Positions 24,478 to 32,938 of a stretch of DNA of 64,000 bases are shown in pieces; position 1 is the first letter of the stretch; each line of letters begins with the position of its first letter. Below the pieces are notes generated by a model, which saw only the letters and a program-made list of their open reading frames with translations, had not been told where the DNA came from and made no database searches. The stretch comes from Acetomicrobium thermoterrenum DSM 13490. GTDB taxonomy: Bacteria; Synergistota; Synergistia; Synergistales; Acetomicrobiaceae. The stretch lies in NCBI RefSeq assembly GCF_900107215.1, contig NZ_FNPD01000007.1, positions 62,001-126,000 on the forward strand, in the 5' to 3' direction. A program made the position numbers and the translations under genes.

Positions 24478-25365
24478 TCACTTCTTTTTGAGGGATGCCG
24501 TTAATTTTGATGCTATATCGTCTAAGGTCCGGGCAAAAGCGGAATCGGGTTTCTTGTCCACAAGAGGAACGCCGTCGTCAACGCACTGACCCATATCGAG
24601 CTCGATGGGTATATCGCCCAGGAAGGGAATATTCATTAAACGAGCCAACTTTTCGCCCTCGCCTTTTCCGAAGGGATACATCTTTTCTCCGCAGGCGGAG
24701 CACTTGAGCGAACTCATATTTTCCACGAGACCTAAGAGAGGTATGTCGAGCTCCTTTGCGGCACTTATAGCCCGCGAGCATACCATGGCAGAGACCCCCT
24801 GCGGGGTGGTAACGACGAGCATTCCGTCCAGCTCAGGTATGGATCTCATCACTGTTTGAACCTCATCTCCCGTGCCCGGAGGGAGGTCTACAAGCAGAAA
24901 GTCGGCCTTTCCCCAATTTACAGATGCTATGAGCTGCCTTATAGCGCGCATCTTGTGAGCACCCTTCCACATTATGGGTTGCTCTTGCGACGCCCACATG
25001 GAAGCCACGGAAACGACCTTTATGCCCCTTGATGAAGTCAAGGGATTGAGACGGAGATCGTGATGTCCGGGATGATCGTGTTCGCTTACCACATCCATCC
25101 TTCCCAGCAAACCCAAGGCCCTCGGAACGGCGGGACCGTGAAGGTCGGCATCAAAGATGCAGACTTCATAGCCCCTCCTCTTCAAGGCCGAGGCCAAATT
25201 AACGGTTACTACGGTCTTTCCGACACCGCCTTTGCCGCTCAATATGGCAATTTTGTGCTTGATGTCCTTTAAAGCCATTGCCAGTGGTCCTTTGGTCCTG
25301 AGCGCCTCCTCTCTGATCCTCGCTTTCATGGCTTCGAATTGTTCTCTTTCAAGGTTAACGTTCAC
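24478..25365 (-). CDS. mrp: Mrp/NBP35-type iron-sulfur cluster carrier ATPase
   Basis: P-loop ATPase that carries and transfers Fe-S clusters; 295 residues. Deviant Walker A GKGGVGKTVV near residue 40, the switch region DLHGPAVPR, DLPPGTGDE near 145 and the cluster-binding CSACGEK motif near 228 are visible. The start is a GTG preceded by GAGGTGAG. It lies 13 bases after the DUF362 ferredoxin-like gene, fitting a cluster-assembly role for those proteins. The usual N-terminal DUF59 domain is absent. Confidence 0.92.
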   Translation of the reverse strand: MNVNLEREQFEAMKARIREEALRTKGPLAMALKDIKHKIAILSGKGGVGKTVVTVNLASALKRRGYEVCIFDADLHGPAVPRALGLLGRMDVVSEHDHPGHHDLRLNPLTSSRGIKVVSVASMWASQEQPIMWKGAHKMRAIRQLIASVNWGKADFLLVDLPPGTGDEVQTVMRSIPELDGMLVVTTPQGVSAMVCSRAISAAKELDIPLLGLVENMSSLKCSACGEKMYPFGKGEGEKLARLMNIPFLGDIPIELDMGQCVDDGVPLVDKKPDSAFARTLDDIASKLTASLKKK

Positions 25366-25378
25366 GATTTAACTCACC

Positions 25379-26488
25379 TCACATCCAACAGGTTTCAAAG
25401 TCGGCGCTCCCAAGCCCCATTTTTTCCGCATATAAAAGCATGTCTTGAGGCTTCATCCCCGTTATCTTAAAAAGCTTCTCCTCCGAAGGGCTTAATGCCT
25501 CACACTCTTCGGCGATTGAGCCCCTTATGCCAAAGGCCTCGTCTATCAATTGGATAGAGGCGAAATCTAAAGCAACGGGATCGAAGGACATTAAAATGCC
25601 TTGATCCGAGATGAAGGGAACGTCCGAAATGGGGTAACAGTCAGGATAGGGAGATACGTCCATTAAAATATTTACGTAAAAGACCTTTCCCTGGAGGGCG
25701 ATATCGACGGCCAAGGCCGCATCGACTGTTCGCTTTTGAAAACGTCGGGCTGAATCTCTGTCAACAACCACTGCACCCGTCGGGCAGGAGGCCGTGCAGT
25801 AATAAGCGCAACCTCTGCAGATTTTTTCTTCGAGTCGAGGCCGACCCTCCTTCACCTGTACCACACCGTGCGGGCAGTGTATCGCACATTGGCCGCATCC
25901 GTCGCAACTATCTTCGATAAAAATAGGGTGCAAGGGAGCATGGATCCTCTCCTTTCCCCTCAAAGACGAACAACCGACACCACAGGAAACCAGCGCCCCC
26001 GACAAGCCGGCAAAGGGGTGGGCCGTAACGTGAGATATGACAACGAGAGCTTGAGACTCGGCTACGGCCCTTGCAACTTCTACGCCGCCCAGTTCTTCGC
26101 CTTCGACGGGGATCAACAGATCTTCTTCTCCCGTATATCCGTCAGCCAACATGGGACTTTTACCCAGGCTCGTCACGTCAAAACCGTGCAGCGCTGCCGC
26201 TTCAAGCCACCTGCTGCCCACCTCCGAGGCCTTCGAGTTCATGCTCAGGGTATCTACCAGCAGCAGATGCCCCCCAAAAGAGTAGACCGCGTCGACAACT
26301 GCCTTGACTAGCAATGGCCTTATGTGATTAAGGTTTTCCCTCTCTCCTACCTCGAATTTGACGGCAATCAGATCGCCCGAAGAAAACATGTCCCCCAGTT
26401 CGCTTCGTTTTAAAGCCTCCCTTAAGCGCTTTATCAAGTTCGAGGAGCTGTATTGCTCCCTTGCGCCCACAGAATGCACGACTGACAT
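25379..26488 (-). CDS. DUF362 protein with 4Fe-4S ferredoxin domain (shorter paralogue)
   Basis: A DUF362 domain with an inserted ferredoxin-type module; 369 residues. Two cluster motifs are clear near residues 195-240: CDGCGQCAIHCPHG and CRGCAYYCTASCPTGA. The remainder follows the DUF362 pattern (VAVKFEVGERENL, HVTAHPFAGLSGAL). The function is not established; such proteins are common in anaerobes and are thought to bind or transfer Fe-S clusters. It starts 4 bases after a second DUF362 gene and precedes mrp by 13 bases. Confidence 0.85.
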   Translation of the reverse strand: MSVVHSVGAREQYSSSNLIKRLREALKRSELGDMFSSGDLIAVKFEVGERENLNHIRPLLVKAVVDAVYSFGGHLLLVDTLSMNSKASEVGSRWLEAAALHGFDVTSLGKSPMLADGYTGEEDLLIPVEGEELGGVEVARAVAESQALVVISHVTAHPFAGLSGALVSCGVGCSSLRGKERIHAPLHPIFIEDSCDGCGQCAIHCPHGVVQVKEGRPRLEEKICRGCAYYCTASCPTGAVVVDRDSARRFQKRTVDAALAVDIALQGKVFYVNILMDVSPYPDCYPISDVPFISDQGILMSFDPVALDFASIQLIDEAFGIRGSIAEECEALSPSEEKLFKITGMKPQDMLLYAEKMGLGSADFETCWM

Positions 26489-26492
26489 ATTG

Positions 26493-27914
26493 TTAGTCCT
26501 TTCCTACGGCGTCAGCCCATTCCTTGACGGGCAGTTTCTTTAAATACTTCTTTCTGTCGCCCGGCTTGAATTCTTCGTGGCTCGGCTTTTCCTCGAAGGG
26601 AACCCTCTTATAGGGCGCAGCCTCGAGGACGAAATCGCGCTTCTTCCACATCTCTCTCTGGATGAGGGTCGTAGGCGTCGGCCTGATCTGCCACTTTGCA
26701 ATGTGCTCTTCGTTATAAGGAGGCGTATAGGTTAGTATCTCATATTCCATATTCCCCAATCCGTTTTTAACGCCTGCCGTAATCTGGTACCTTGGAGAGG
26801 TGCCCTGGGTTATTGCAAACTTGTCCTGCCCCTGCTTGTAGCCGCCCTCCACGCCTTCCAAGGCTTTGTTGGCACCGCCTGGATAGGCCGGAGCGGCATC
26901 AATCATGTCAAGTATGGCGGCATCGATGGCAACGGGGTCTTTGGAGGCGAACACGCCAATGTCTGGCACCACGGGAAGCGTAGCCCAGGGGATGCAGTCG
27001 CAGTTGGGATCCACGTCTATGCAGTAGGCCATATGTCCGACCTTGCCCTCCTCGAAGGTGAGCATGACGCCTTTGGCCGCATCTGCCATGGCTATCTGCG
27101 CATAGGGGAAGTAATCGGGAGTGAAGACCATGCACTCATGCCCCGTGAACATGCACGTTATTTGACAGGAGTAGCAAAGCCAGCACTTTTCTGCGTCGAA
27201 GTGATGTCCCTTTTCGTCGATGTGATATGCTCCTCTTGGGCAGGAGTCCTCGCATAGCTTGTGGAAGGGGCAATCCAGACCAAGGCATTTCTCGGGATAC
27301 CTTGCGGGCCATCCCAGGAAGTCCTCGGGGCTTCCCCAGTGGGCTAGATGTTCATGATACTTGCCCCGTTTGGACTGACCGCCTATGCCAATGTTCTTGA
27401 TGCATCCGCCGAAAGAAGCAACGGGGTGCCCCTTTGCGTGGGCCAGGTTTATCATGGCGTCAGCATGAGCTATGGCCGCAGCGACGTACGCCTCTTTGAG
27501 CAGGACGCCCGTCGGGACCTCCACCCTCACGTCGTCGTCTCCTGAAAAGCCGTCTGCCACCACGACGGGACAGCCCATGGAGGCCTCGGTAAATCCGTGT
27601 CTGGCGGCGGTCTCAAGCGCGAGGTTTCCGATAAACCTGGAGCTGTAGGGATGATAGGTAAGCGTAGTAGTGTCGCAAACGAAAGGTCTTCCTCCGCAGG
27701 CCTTGACTTCCTCGACTATTGCGGCAACCAGTTCGGGACGCAAGCACCTTGTCCTGTTCCATTCGCCGAAGTGTATCTTTATGGCTACACTGTCTCCTTT
27801 TTCGATGCATTCGTTTAGCTTGGCTTTGTAGAAGAGATCTTTGGCCTTCGGAACAAGGGATTCTACCCAATTTGCTGCGTTGGCGTCGGCAAACCACACC
27901 TTTTGTTTTGCCAT
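26493..27914 (-). CDS. DUF362 protein with 4Fe-4S ferredoxin domain (longer paralogue)
   Basis: Larger relative of the next gene, about 473 residues. The DUF362 part shows VAIKIHFGEWNRTRCLRPEL near the N-terminus and NLAHAKGHPVASFGGCIKNIG near 160; the cysteine module reads CLGLDCPFHKLCEDSCPRGA and CWLCYSCQITC near 210-255, with non-standard spacing compared with ferredoxins. The ATG at 27914 follows GGGGGG by 8 bases; a TTG at 27920 is possible. First gene of the minus-strand string DUF362-DUF362-mrp-hypothetical-pilM-pheA. Confidence 0.85.
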   Translation of the reverse strand: MAKQKVWFADANAANWVESLVPKAKDLFYKAKLNECIEKGDSVAIKIHFGEWNRTRCLRPELVAAIVEEVKACGGRPFVCDTTTLTYHPYSSRFIGNLALETAARHGFTEASMGCPVVVADGFSGDDDVRVEVPTGVLLKEAYVAAAIAHADAMINLAHAKGHPVASFGGCIKNIGIGGQSKRGKYHEHLAHWGSPEDFLGWPARYPEKCLGLDCPFHKLCEDSCPRGAYHIDEKGHHFDAEKCWLCYSCQITCMFTGHECMVFTPDYFPYAQIAMADAAKGVMLTFEEGKVGHMAYCIDVDPNCDCIPWATLPVVPDIGVFASKDPVAIDAAILDMIDAAPAYPGGANKALEGVEGGYKQGQDKFAITQGTSPRYQITAGVKNGLGNMEYEILTYTPPYNEEHIAKWQIRPTPTTLIQREMWKKRDFVLEAAPYKRVPFEEKPSHEEFKPGDRKKYLKKLPVKEWADAVGKD

Positions 27915-27999
27915 TTCCAATCCCCCCCTGTTCGTGAAAACGAGGTATTTTTCATTATTTTAGCACTAACCGCAAAATTTGCAAATGCAGTAATGAATT

Positions 28000-28043
28000 A
28001 AAATAATTTCACATAATCGGCGCAGATTACATGAAATTATTTT
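28000..28043. promoter_or_regulatory. long AT-rich inverted repeat between divergent genes
   Basis: Two 19-base arms (28000-28018 and 28025-28043) match at 17 positions around the six-base centre GGCGCA. A -10-like TATAAT follows at 28047-28052, about 60 bases before the potassium channel start. It may be an operator for a large dimeric regulator or a hairpin; transcription of both divergent genes could be affected. Confidence 0.5.
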
Positions 28044-28113
28044 TGATATAATAATTTTTATCTAACCAGCAACAGGCAAGCTCCAAAGTTTCAATCATAA
28101 GGGGCCAGCAAAG

Positions 28114-29118
28114 ATGAAAATAACTAAGTCAGCGTGGATTTGGCTGTTTACCCTTCTTTTCGTTCTGGGCTTTGGGATCGGCGGGTTTTGTATATTATTA
28201 GACCTCTCCTTCGTAGAGGCCTTTTACTACACAATCATTACTCTGGCCACGGTCGGATACAATGCGCCGCCCAACCTCTCCATGGAAGGGATGCTTTTCA
28301 TTGCCATTCTCGTAATTTTGGGCATCAGCGCAGCAGGCTATGCCGTCAGCCAGGTTACGCGCTATTTTCTCGTCGAAAGAATTCTGACAGCGCTGGGCAA
28401 AAGGAGGGACATCAGGGTGGACAGGCTGGAAAAACACTGGATAATCTGCGGGCTGGGCAGGATGGGAGAAGAGGTCTTTGAACACCTGAGACATTACGAT
28501 ATTCCCTGTATGGCACTGGAAATGTCGGAACAAAAGGTCGCCTGGGCACGCGAAAAGGGGTGGATAGTCCTTCAAGGGGACGCCCGAGACGAAGATACTT
28601 TGGAGAGCGCAGGCGTGAGAAGGGCAGAGGGCCTTATCGTCACCCTGTCAGACGCCTCGGACAACGTCTACGTAATCATAACCGCCCGCTCCTTAAACCC
28701 CAATTTGAGGACTATCGCAAGGGCGAGCGACTCTCAGTCCGTCCGCATACTCTACAGGGCAGGTGCTGAAAAGGTAATAAACCCCATCATAGCTGGAGCA
28801 GCGGCCATCGCCAGGGCCTCCATAAAACCGACGGTAGCAAACTTTTTGGAGCTGGTGAATATATCCAGGGACCTGGACATCGACTTCGATTCCGTTCACA
28901 TCATGCCGGGAAGCCCCCTCCTAGGCAAAAGCCTGGCGGAATCTCCCCTTAGGTCCGAATACAACGCCATGGTAATCGCCGTAAAAAGAGATTCCGGAGA
29001 GTACATCTATAACCCCACGAGTTCACTGGTGATCGAGCAGGGAGACGAGCTCATCGTCTTCGCCGACGGAAAGCGCATGGCAAATTTAAGAAAAGTGGCC
29101 GCCGGCCTTAAGGAATAA
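28114..29118 (+). CDS. two-TM potassium channel with RCK (TrkA) domains
   Basis: MthK-like channel, 334 residues. Segment one is at about 8-30, the pore helix and filter at 36-52 and segment two at about 58-80. A TrkA-N/RCK domain with the nucleotide motif CGLGRMGEEV starts near 110, and a TrkA-C domain forms the last 80 residues. The filter reads TVGYN (46-50) instead of the canonical TVGYG. This may alter K+ selectivity or gating. It stands alone, divergent from the DUF362 genes, with a large inverted repeat in its promoter region. Confidence 0.88.
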   Translation: MKITKSAWIWLFTLLFVLGFGIGGFCILLDLSFVEAFYYTIITLATVGYNAPPNLSMEGMLFIAILVILGISAAGYAVSQVTRYFLVERILTALGKRRDIRVDRLEKHWIICGLGRMGEEVFEHLRHYDIPCMALEMSEQKVAWAREKGWIVLQGDARDEDTLESAGVRRAEGLIVTLSDASDNVYVIITARSLNPNLRTIARASDSQSVRILYRAGAEKVINPIIAGAAAIARASIKPTVANFLELVNISRDLDIDFDSVHIMPGSPLLGKSLAESPLRSEYNAMVIAVKRDSGEYIYNPTSSLVIEQGDELIVFADGKRMANLRKVAAGLKE

Positions 29119-29138
29119 ACCCAAAAGACCGGACGGCC
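29097..29138 (+). terminator. possible terminator between channel and secretin genes
   Basis: GGCCGCCGG (29097-29105) can pair with CCGGACGGCC (29129-29138) with one bulged A, closing a 23-base loop that includes the channel stop; the following sequence TCCTTTATTTAC is only moderately T-rich. This is the only candidate between the two convergent genes. Confidence 0.35.
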
Positions 29139-29170
29139 TCCTTTATTTACTTCTTTTGCCGACCTTTTAT

Positions 29171-30940
29171 CTATTTGCCGAAGTTCGTGCTCAATGCCCC
29201 CAATTCGCCCACCTCTATGGATGTATCAGGAACATCCAATATATAGGGAACCACCACGGTTACGACTTCCGATTCTTCGTCCCTCTTCGTGCGAGTCTTG
29301 AATATCTCCCCCAACAAAGGAATGTCGGCCAGTACCGGAATTTTGGAAACGGTATCGGTCTTTCTCCTGTCAAACAAGCCTCCTATGACGAAGGGCTCTC
29401 CGTTTCTTACCCTCACCATGGTGGTCACTTCACGGGAGCTGGTGACGGGGACTTCCTCTCCCATGCCTCCCGGCCGCCACTCCACCACTTCGCCCGTCGA
29501 GATGGCAACGTTTATGGTAACCGTGTCGTCCCTGCCTACAATAGGAGTAAAATCGAGCTTAGGGCCGACTCGCTCCTCGCTATAAACGGGATTCCCGGCA
29601 TCGTCGCGTTCGGAAATGTATTTGATGTTCGTGGTCAAGGCGATGGATGCCTTCTGCCCGTCGACAGTTACGACGGAAGGGCTTGCAAGTATATCTGCCT
29701 TGTTGGATTCGACCAGATTCCTTATTCCGACATCCAAAAGCCTGAGCGTGCCGTCGGTTATGTCAACGAGGTCCACGTCAAGAGGCGAGGTTGGCCTGTC
29801 GTCGTCGGGATCGAACTTGTCGGGTTCGCTCGCATGAACATAGCCTATGGCGCCGCCGCCTGCTCCGTAGGAAAACCACCAGTGTTTGTAAACGGCATCT
29901 ACGATGCTCTCCAGTTCCTTCCTGCCGGTGTCCCTGACCTCTATGAGGCGCGCCTGAAGCATGACCTGACGTCCGGGATGGTCGATCCTTTGAAGCAGTT
30001 GTTCAACGTCCCTCAAATTGTCGGGCCTTCCCGTCACGTATACCGTCCGAAGCCTCTCGTCCACAGCTACGTTGGTTATCCCGACAAGGCTCTGGAGGAT
30101 AGCGGGCACCTGCTTAGGGTCGGCATAAGCTATCTTGAAGGACTTCGTCTGCTCCATCCCCAGCGATCTGCCCAGGTTTTCTGGGGTCCCAAACAAAATA
30201 GTATTTCCCATCATGGCGTATTTCAAGTTGTTCATACGCATTACATAGGCCAAAACTTCTCTCAAGGGGGCATCCTTTACGCTTAAAGTCATCGTAGCAG
30301 GCGGCACTGAAGGGTCTATTATGATGTTTATGCCCATGAACTTGGCGAGCATCCTCAAGACGTCTTTGAGCTCGGTGTCCCTAAGTTCGAGGGTCACAGG
30401 GGTGGAGAGGGACATGGGATCCTTGGGCCCCGTTTTAAGCGAGAGAGGGGGTGTTTCATCGACTTTCTTCGGCGGCTCCTCAGGGGCTTTGACGCCTTGC
30501 TTTACAATATGTATCTTGTAAAGGGGGGCAGGCTCAGTTCCCTTTATCTCCTTTGTTTCAAGAGGCTCTGTGGTAAAAAGACGCATTTCGAGGCTGCCTT
30601 CGACGTTTTGTACTTCTATGCCGCTCAAAAGGGGAAAGCTGTAGCTTCTGGACCACTTCTGTGCAGGGATATAGGCATTCTCGAAAAAGAAGACCATTTC
30701 CCCCGGATTGTTGAACAAAAGCTGAGGGAGCGGCAATTTCGTCCCCTTCACCTCCACTAGCAAGAGATTTGAACCCACCTGATGTATCATGACCCCACCG
30801 AATAAAGGAGCATCCGGTGGTATCTGGACTGGCGACGTACTGCCCGTTTGCGCCAGCGCCTTCCCGCCCGTAAAAGAGCAGAGGGCGAAACATAAAAACA
30901 CCACGACGAGCATAAAGCCAACCTCTTTAGTCTTTCTCAT
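29171..30940 (-). CDS. pilQ: type IV pilus / type II secretion secretin
   Basis: Outer-membrane gate for the pilus, about 589 residues. A signal peptide ends near residue 30 (GGKALAQ). An N-terminal beta domain is followed by the STN/secretin-N region (LRDTELKDVLRMLAKFMGIN; VYVTGRPDNLRDVEQLLQRID) and the conserved secretin core ending in VPVLADIPLLGEIFKTR-like residues near 540. The ATG at 30940 overlaps the previous stop (ATGA at 30937-30940) and starts the signal peptide; an in-frame start at 30979 is less likely. Last gene of the pilNOPQ block; presence of a secretin shows a diderm cell. Confidence 0.92.
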   Translation of the reverse strand: MRKTKEVGFMLVVVFLCFALCSFTGGKALAQTGSTSPVQIPPDAPLFGGVMIHQVGSNLLLVEVKGTKLPLPQLLFNNPGEMVFFFENAYIPAQKWSRSYSFPLLSGIEVQNVEGSLEMRLFTTEPLETKEIKGTEPAPLYKIHIVKQGVKAPEEPPKKVDETPPLSLKTGPKDPMSLSTPVTLELRDTELKDVLRMLAKFMGINIIIDPSVPPATMTLSVKDAPLREVLAYVMRMNNLKYAMMGNTILFGTPENLGRSLGMEQTKSFKIAYADPKQVPAILQSLVGITNVAVDERLRTVYVTGRPDNLRDVEQLLQRIDHPGRQVMLQARLIEVRDTGRKELESIVDAVYKHWWFSYGAGGGAIGYVHASEPDKFDPDDDRPTSPLDVDLVDITDGTLRLLDVGIRNLVESNKADILASPSVVTVDGQKASIALTTNIKYISERDDAGNPVYSEERVGPKLDFTPIVGRDDTVTINVAISTGEVVEWRPGGMGEEVPVTSSREVTTMVRVRNGEPFVIGGLFDRRKTDTVSKIPVLADIPLLGEIFKTRTKRDEESEVVTVVVPYILDVPDTSIEVGELGALSTNFGK

Positions 30941-31548
30941 AGCACATCCATCCCTAATTCCATTTTCGTTCCTGCCCATAATACCACCACCTTCGTCTGG
31001 GTAATGCTCACTACCCTGCCCCGTCCGTCTCCGAACCTGTAACCCGGCGAGACTATAAGGCCGTCACCTTCGCCCTCGATGTTCATCAGCGCCATGGCTT
31101 TTCCGTCCAGCAACATTACGGCGCGAACTTCCATGTAGGGAGGCAAATAAAGCTCTGCCTGCAAAGGATAGCTTTTTTCATCTTCCGATGGAACATCAGA
31201 ATATGATAGCTGATAAGAAGTCAAGACGGGTTCTTCGAAGGGACACCGCTCAAGGGTTGAAGCCACATGGGTGAGCTCTCCCTTCCTTGACCTGATCATG
31301 ATGATTCTTTCTAACCCCTCGACGGTATTTGCGTAATTATCCCCCTCCTCCGCCTTGAGCTTTACTTCCGAGGCTTCTACAGGAGTTACCGCCGATAAGG
31401 TCGCTATTTGCCTGTAAAGATACATTGACCATACGATGCTCAAAATAAACAAGAGGGCTATTAATATGCGCAAAAAACGCATTGCGCCTTTCTCATAAAG
31501 AAAACTCTTCCATAAAGAAACGAAGGACTCTCTCCATCCTTCATTCAC
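30937..31548 (-). CDS. PilP-like pilus alignment protein
   Basis: 203-residue protein with one membrane segment at about 24-44 and a periplasmic part. The C-terminal stretch GYRFGDGRGRVVSITQTKVVVLW resembles the beta-sandwich of PilP and GspC homology domains that contact the secretin. No lipoprotein cysteine is seen, unlike Neisseria PilP, so GspC-like anchoring is equally possible. It begins directly after the pilO stop and overlaps pilQ by four bases. Assignment rests on position and this short similarity. Confidence 0.6.
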   Translation of the reverse strand: MNEGWRESFVSLWKSFLYEKGAMRFLRILIALLFILSIVWSMYLYRQIATLSAVTPVEASEVKLKAEEGDNYANTVEGLERIIMIRSRKGELTHVASTLERCPFEEPVLTSYQLSYSDVPSEDEKSYPLQAELYLPPYMEVRAVMLLDGKAMALMNIEGEGDGLIVSPGYRFGDGRGRVVSITQTKVVVLWAGTKMELGMDVL

Positions 31549-31549
31549 G

Positions 31550-32062
31550 CTAATTCCACTCCCCCGCCATGATGGTCTCTACAAATATTTCAACGTCAAC
31601 TAGCTTTTCCTCTTGACCTTTGACTGTTAGGCTAAAAAGGCGCATCGCCATTTTGCTACTTCGAATGTCAGAAAGTGCTCTAAGGAGATCGAAATAATCG
31701 CCTCCACAAGACACCGATACGGCCTTTCGGTCGGAATCGGTCGATTTAATGGGGTTAACCCGGTAGATTTTCATCATATTCCTAGCCAAAATCCTCTCGA
31801 TAGTGGAAAAAGGGGCTACATTATCCCCCGGAAATTCCAAGCTGTATTCCGTCAGCTTGTCCAACGAGGCTCGATAAATCTTAAGCAACGCCCTCTTCTG
31901 CGCAACAGCAGACTCTAAAACCATTACCTGTCTTTTCAAATCATTAACGGCGTCTCTCTCGCTCAAAATATTCACGCTAACAGACCGCTGAAACCAAAGA
32001 ACCTCGCCCAAAATAAGACAAAAACAAAAGACGATAACTGCCTTTTTAGCGTTTAATCTCAT
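31550..32062 (-). CDS. pilO: PilO-like pilus alignment protein
   Basis: About 170 residues: one N-terminal membrane segment (VIVFCFCLILGEVLWF), a coiled-coil stretch to about residue 65, then a ferredoxin-like domain as in PilO. The ATG at 32062 has AAGGAG 9 bases upstream; a start at 32089 would sit deeper inside pilN. It overlaps pilN by 17 bases. Sequence conservation in this family is low, so the name depends on its place between pilN-like and pilP-like genes. Confidence 0.7.
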   Translation of the reverse strand: MRLNAKKAVIVFCFCLILGEVLWFQRSVSVNILSERDAVNDLKRQVMVLESAVAQKRALLKIYRASLDKLTEYSLEFPGDNVAPFSTIERILARNMMKIYRVNPIKSTDSDRKAVSVSCGGDYFDLLRALSDIRSSKMAMRLFSLTVKGQEEKLVDVEIFVETIMAGEWN

Positions 32063-32660
32063 CTTTTTCGACTCCTTCAACGACATCATGGGTGCTCATA
32101 AAATCTTTAAGTTCGCAGGAAAAGCTGAATTTCACCAAAGAGCTTTCTTGTTCGCCCTTTGTCCTTTTCGTTTCCTTGGTCGTAACGAGAGGGCTGATAG
32201 CATTAACCACGCTTGAATTGAGGAGTTTCAATGCAAAGGCGGCCACATCGTTTTCCGCAAAGGCATAACCCTCTACGTCAGCCCTGCCGGGTACTTGCCT
32301 TACCTGAGAAAGCCATACATCGTCGGACAGGGAGACTATGGTTGCAAAAAGAAACTCTATAGATGGAAGCTCCTGCTTAAGCATTGACAGTGCCTTTTCG
32401 TATTGATCAAGTCTTTTCTTATTTTCTGCTATATAGCCATCAAGTCCTTTGTTTTCGCTGGCGAGCCTATCAACGCTTTCCTGAAGAAGCTGCCTCTGGG
32501 ATTCAAGATCCCTCAAAATGAAGAGGCCGTATGCTACCGTAAAGGAGGACGTAACGACAAAAACCGAAAGAAGTGCCAATGCCACGACCCTCGGCAGATC
32601 GACTTTTTTTCGTTCCGCCAATTTTAAGCCTTGAGGCCTAAGGTCCACTTTAACTGTCAT
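32046..32660 (-). CDS. pilN: PilN-like pilus assembly protein
   Basis: 204 residues with the N-terminal VDLRPQG motif that corresponds to the INLLP element with which PilN docks into PilM. One membrane segment spans about 27-49, followed by a coiled coil (55-95) and a periplasmic domain. The ATG follows AAGGAT by 5 bases. pilM is not upstream here; a PilM-like gene lies at 23.0-24.0 kb. The 278 bases before it contain an AT-rich inverted repeat (32713-32731), so it probably has its own promoter. Confidence 0.8.
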   Translation of the reverse strand: MTVKVDLRPQGLKLAERKKVDLPRVVALALLSVFVVTSSFTVAYGLFILRDLESQRQLLQESVDRLASENKGLDGYIAENKKRLDQYEKALSMLKQELPSIEFLFATIVSLSDDVWLSQVRQVPGRADVEGYAFAENDVAAFALKLLNSSVVNAISPLVTTKETKRTKGEQESSLVKFSFSCELKDFMSTHDVVEGVEKDEIKR

Positions 32661-32712
32661 GATTTATCCTTAAAACAGTCATCTCCGATGTGAAATTATG
32701 GGATGATCCAGT

Positions 32713-32731
32713 GTTAATATTTTGTATTAAC
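32713..32731. repeat. AT-rich inverted repeat upstream of pilN
   Basis: GTTAATA and TATTAAC, 7 bases each, enclose five bases. It lies about 55 bases before the pilN start in a gene-free, AT-rich stretch (32661-32938) that otherwise shows nothing recognisable. It may be a regulator site. Confidence 0.3.
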
Positions 32732-32938
32732 AAATCATCATACAATACTAATTGTTTTACTTTTACCAACAATAAGCCCTCCTGAAAATTTAGTTTAACG
32801 TATGCTATGACAAAGCCGCCATCTAATCAAATACATATTAAATTAAAGTTAACTCCCAATACCTTTATAAAATTTTCTATGCGAAATTAGCATTAAACTA
32901 TTTTTAACAAGCATCGTAAAAAAGTCTTAATGGAATAT

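Noticed and set aside
29156-30286. 376-codon plus-strand frame opposite pilQ
   Set aside because: Antisense shadow of the secretin gene; composition is His/Tyr/Gly-rich without domains, and the opposite strand has a complete secretin.
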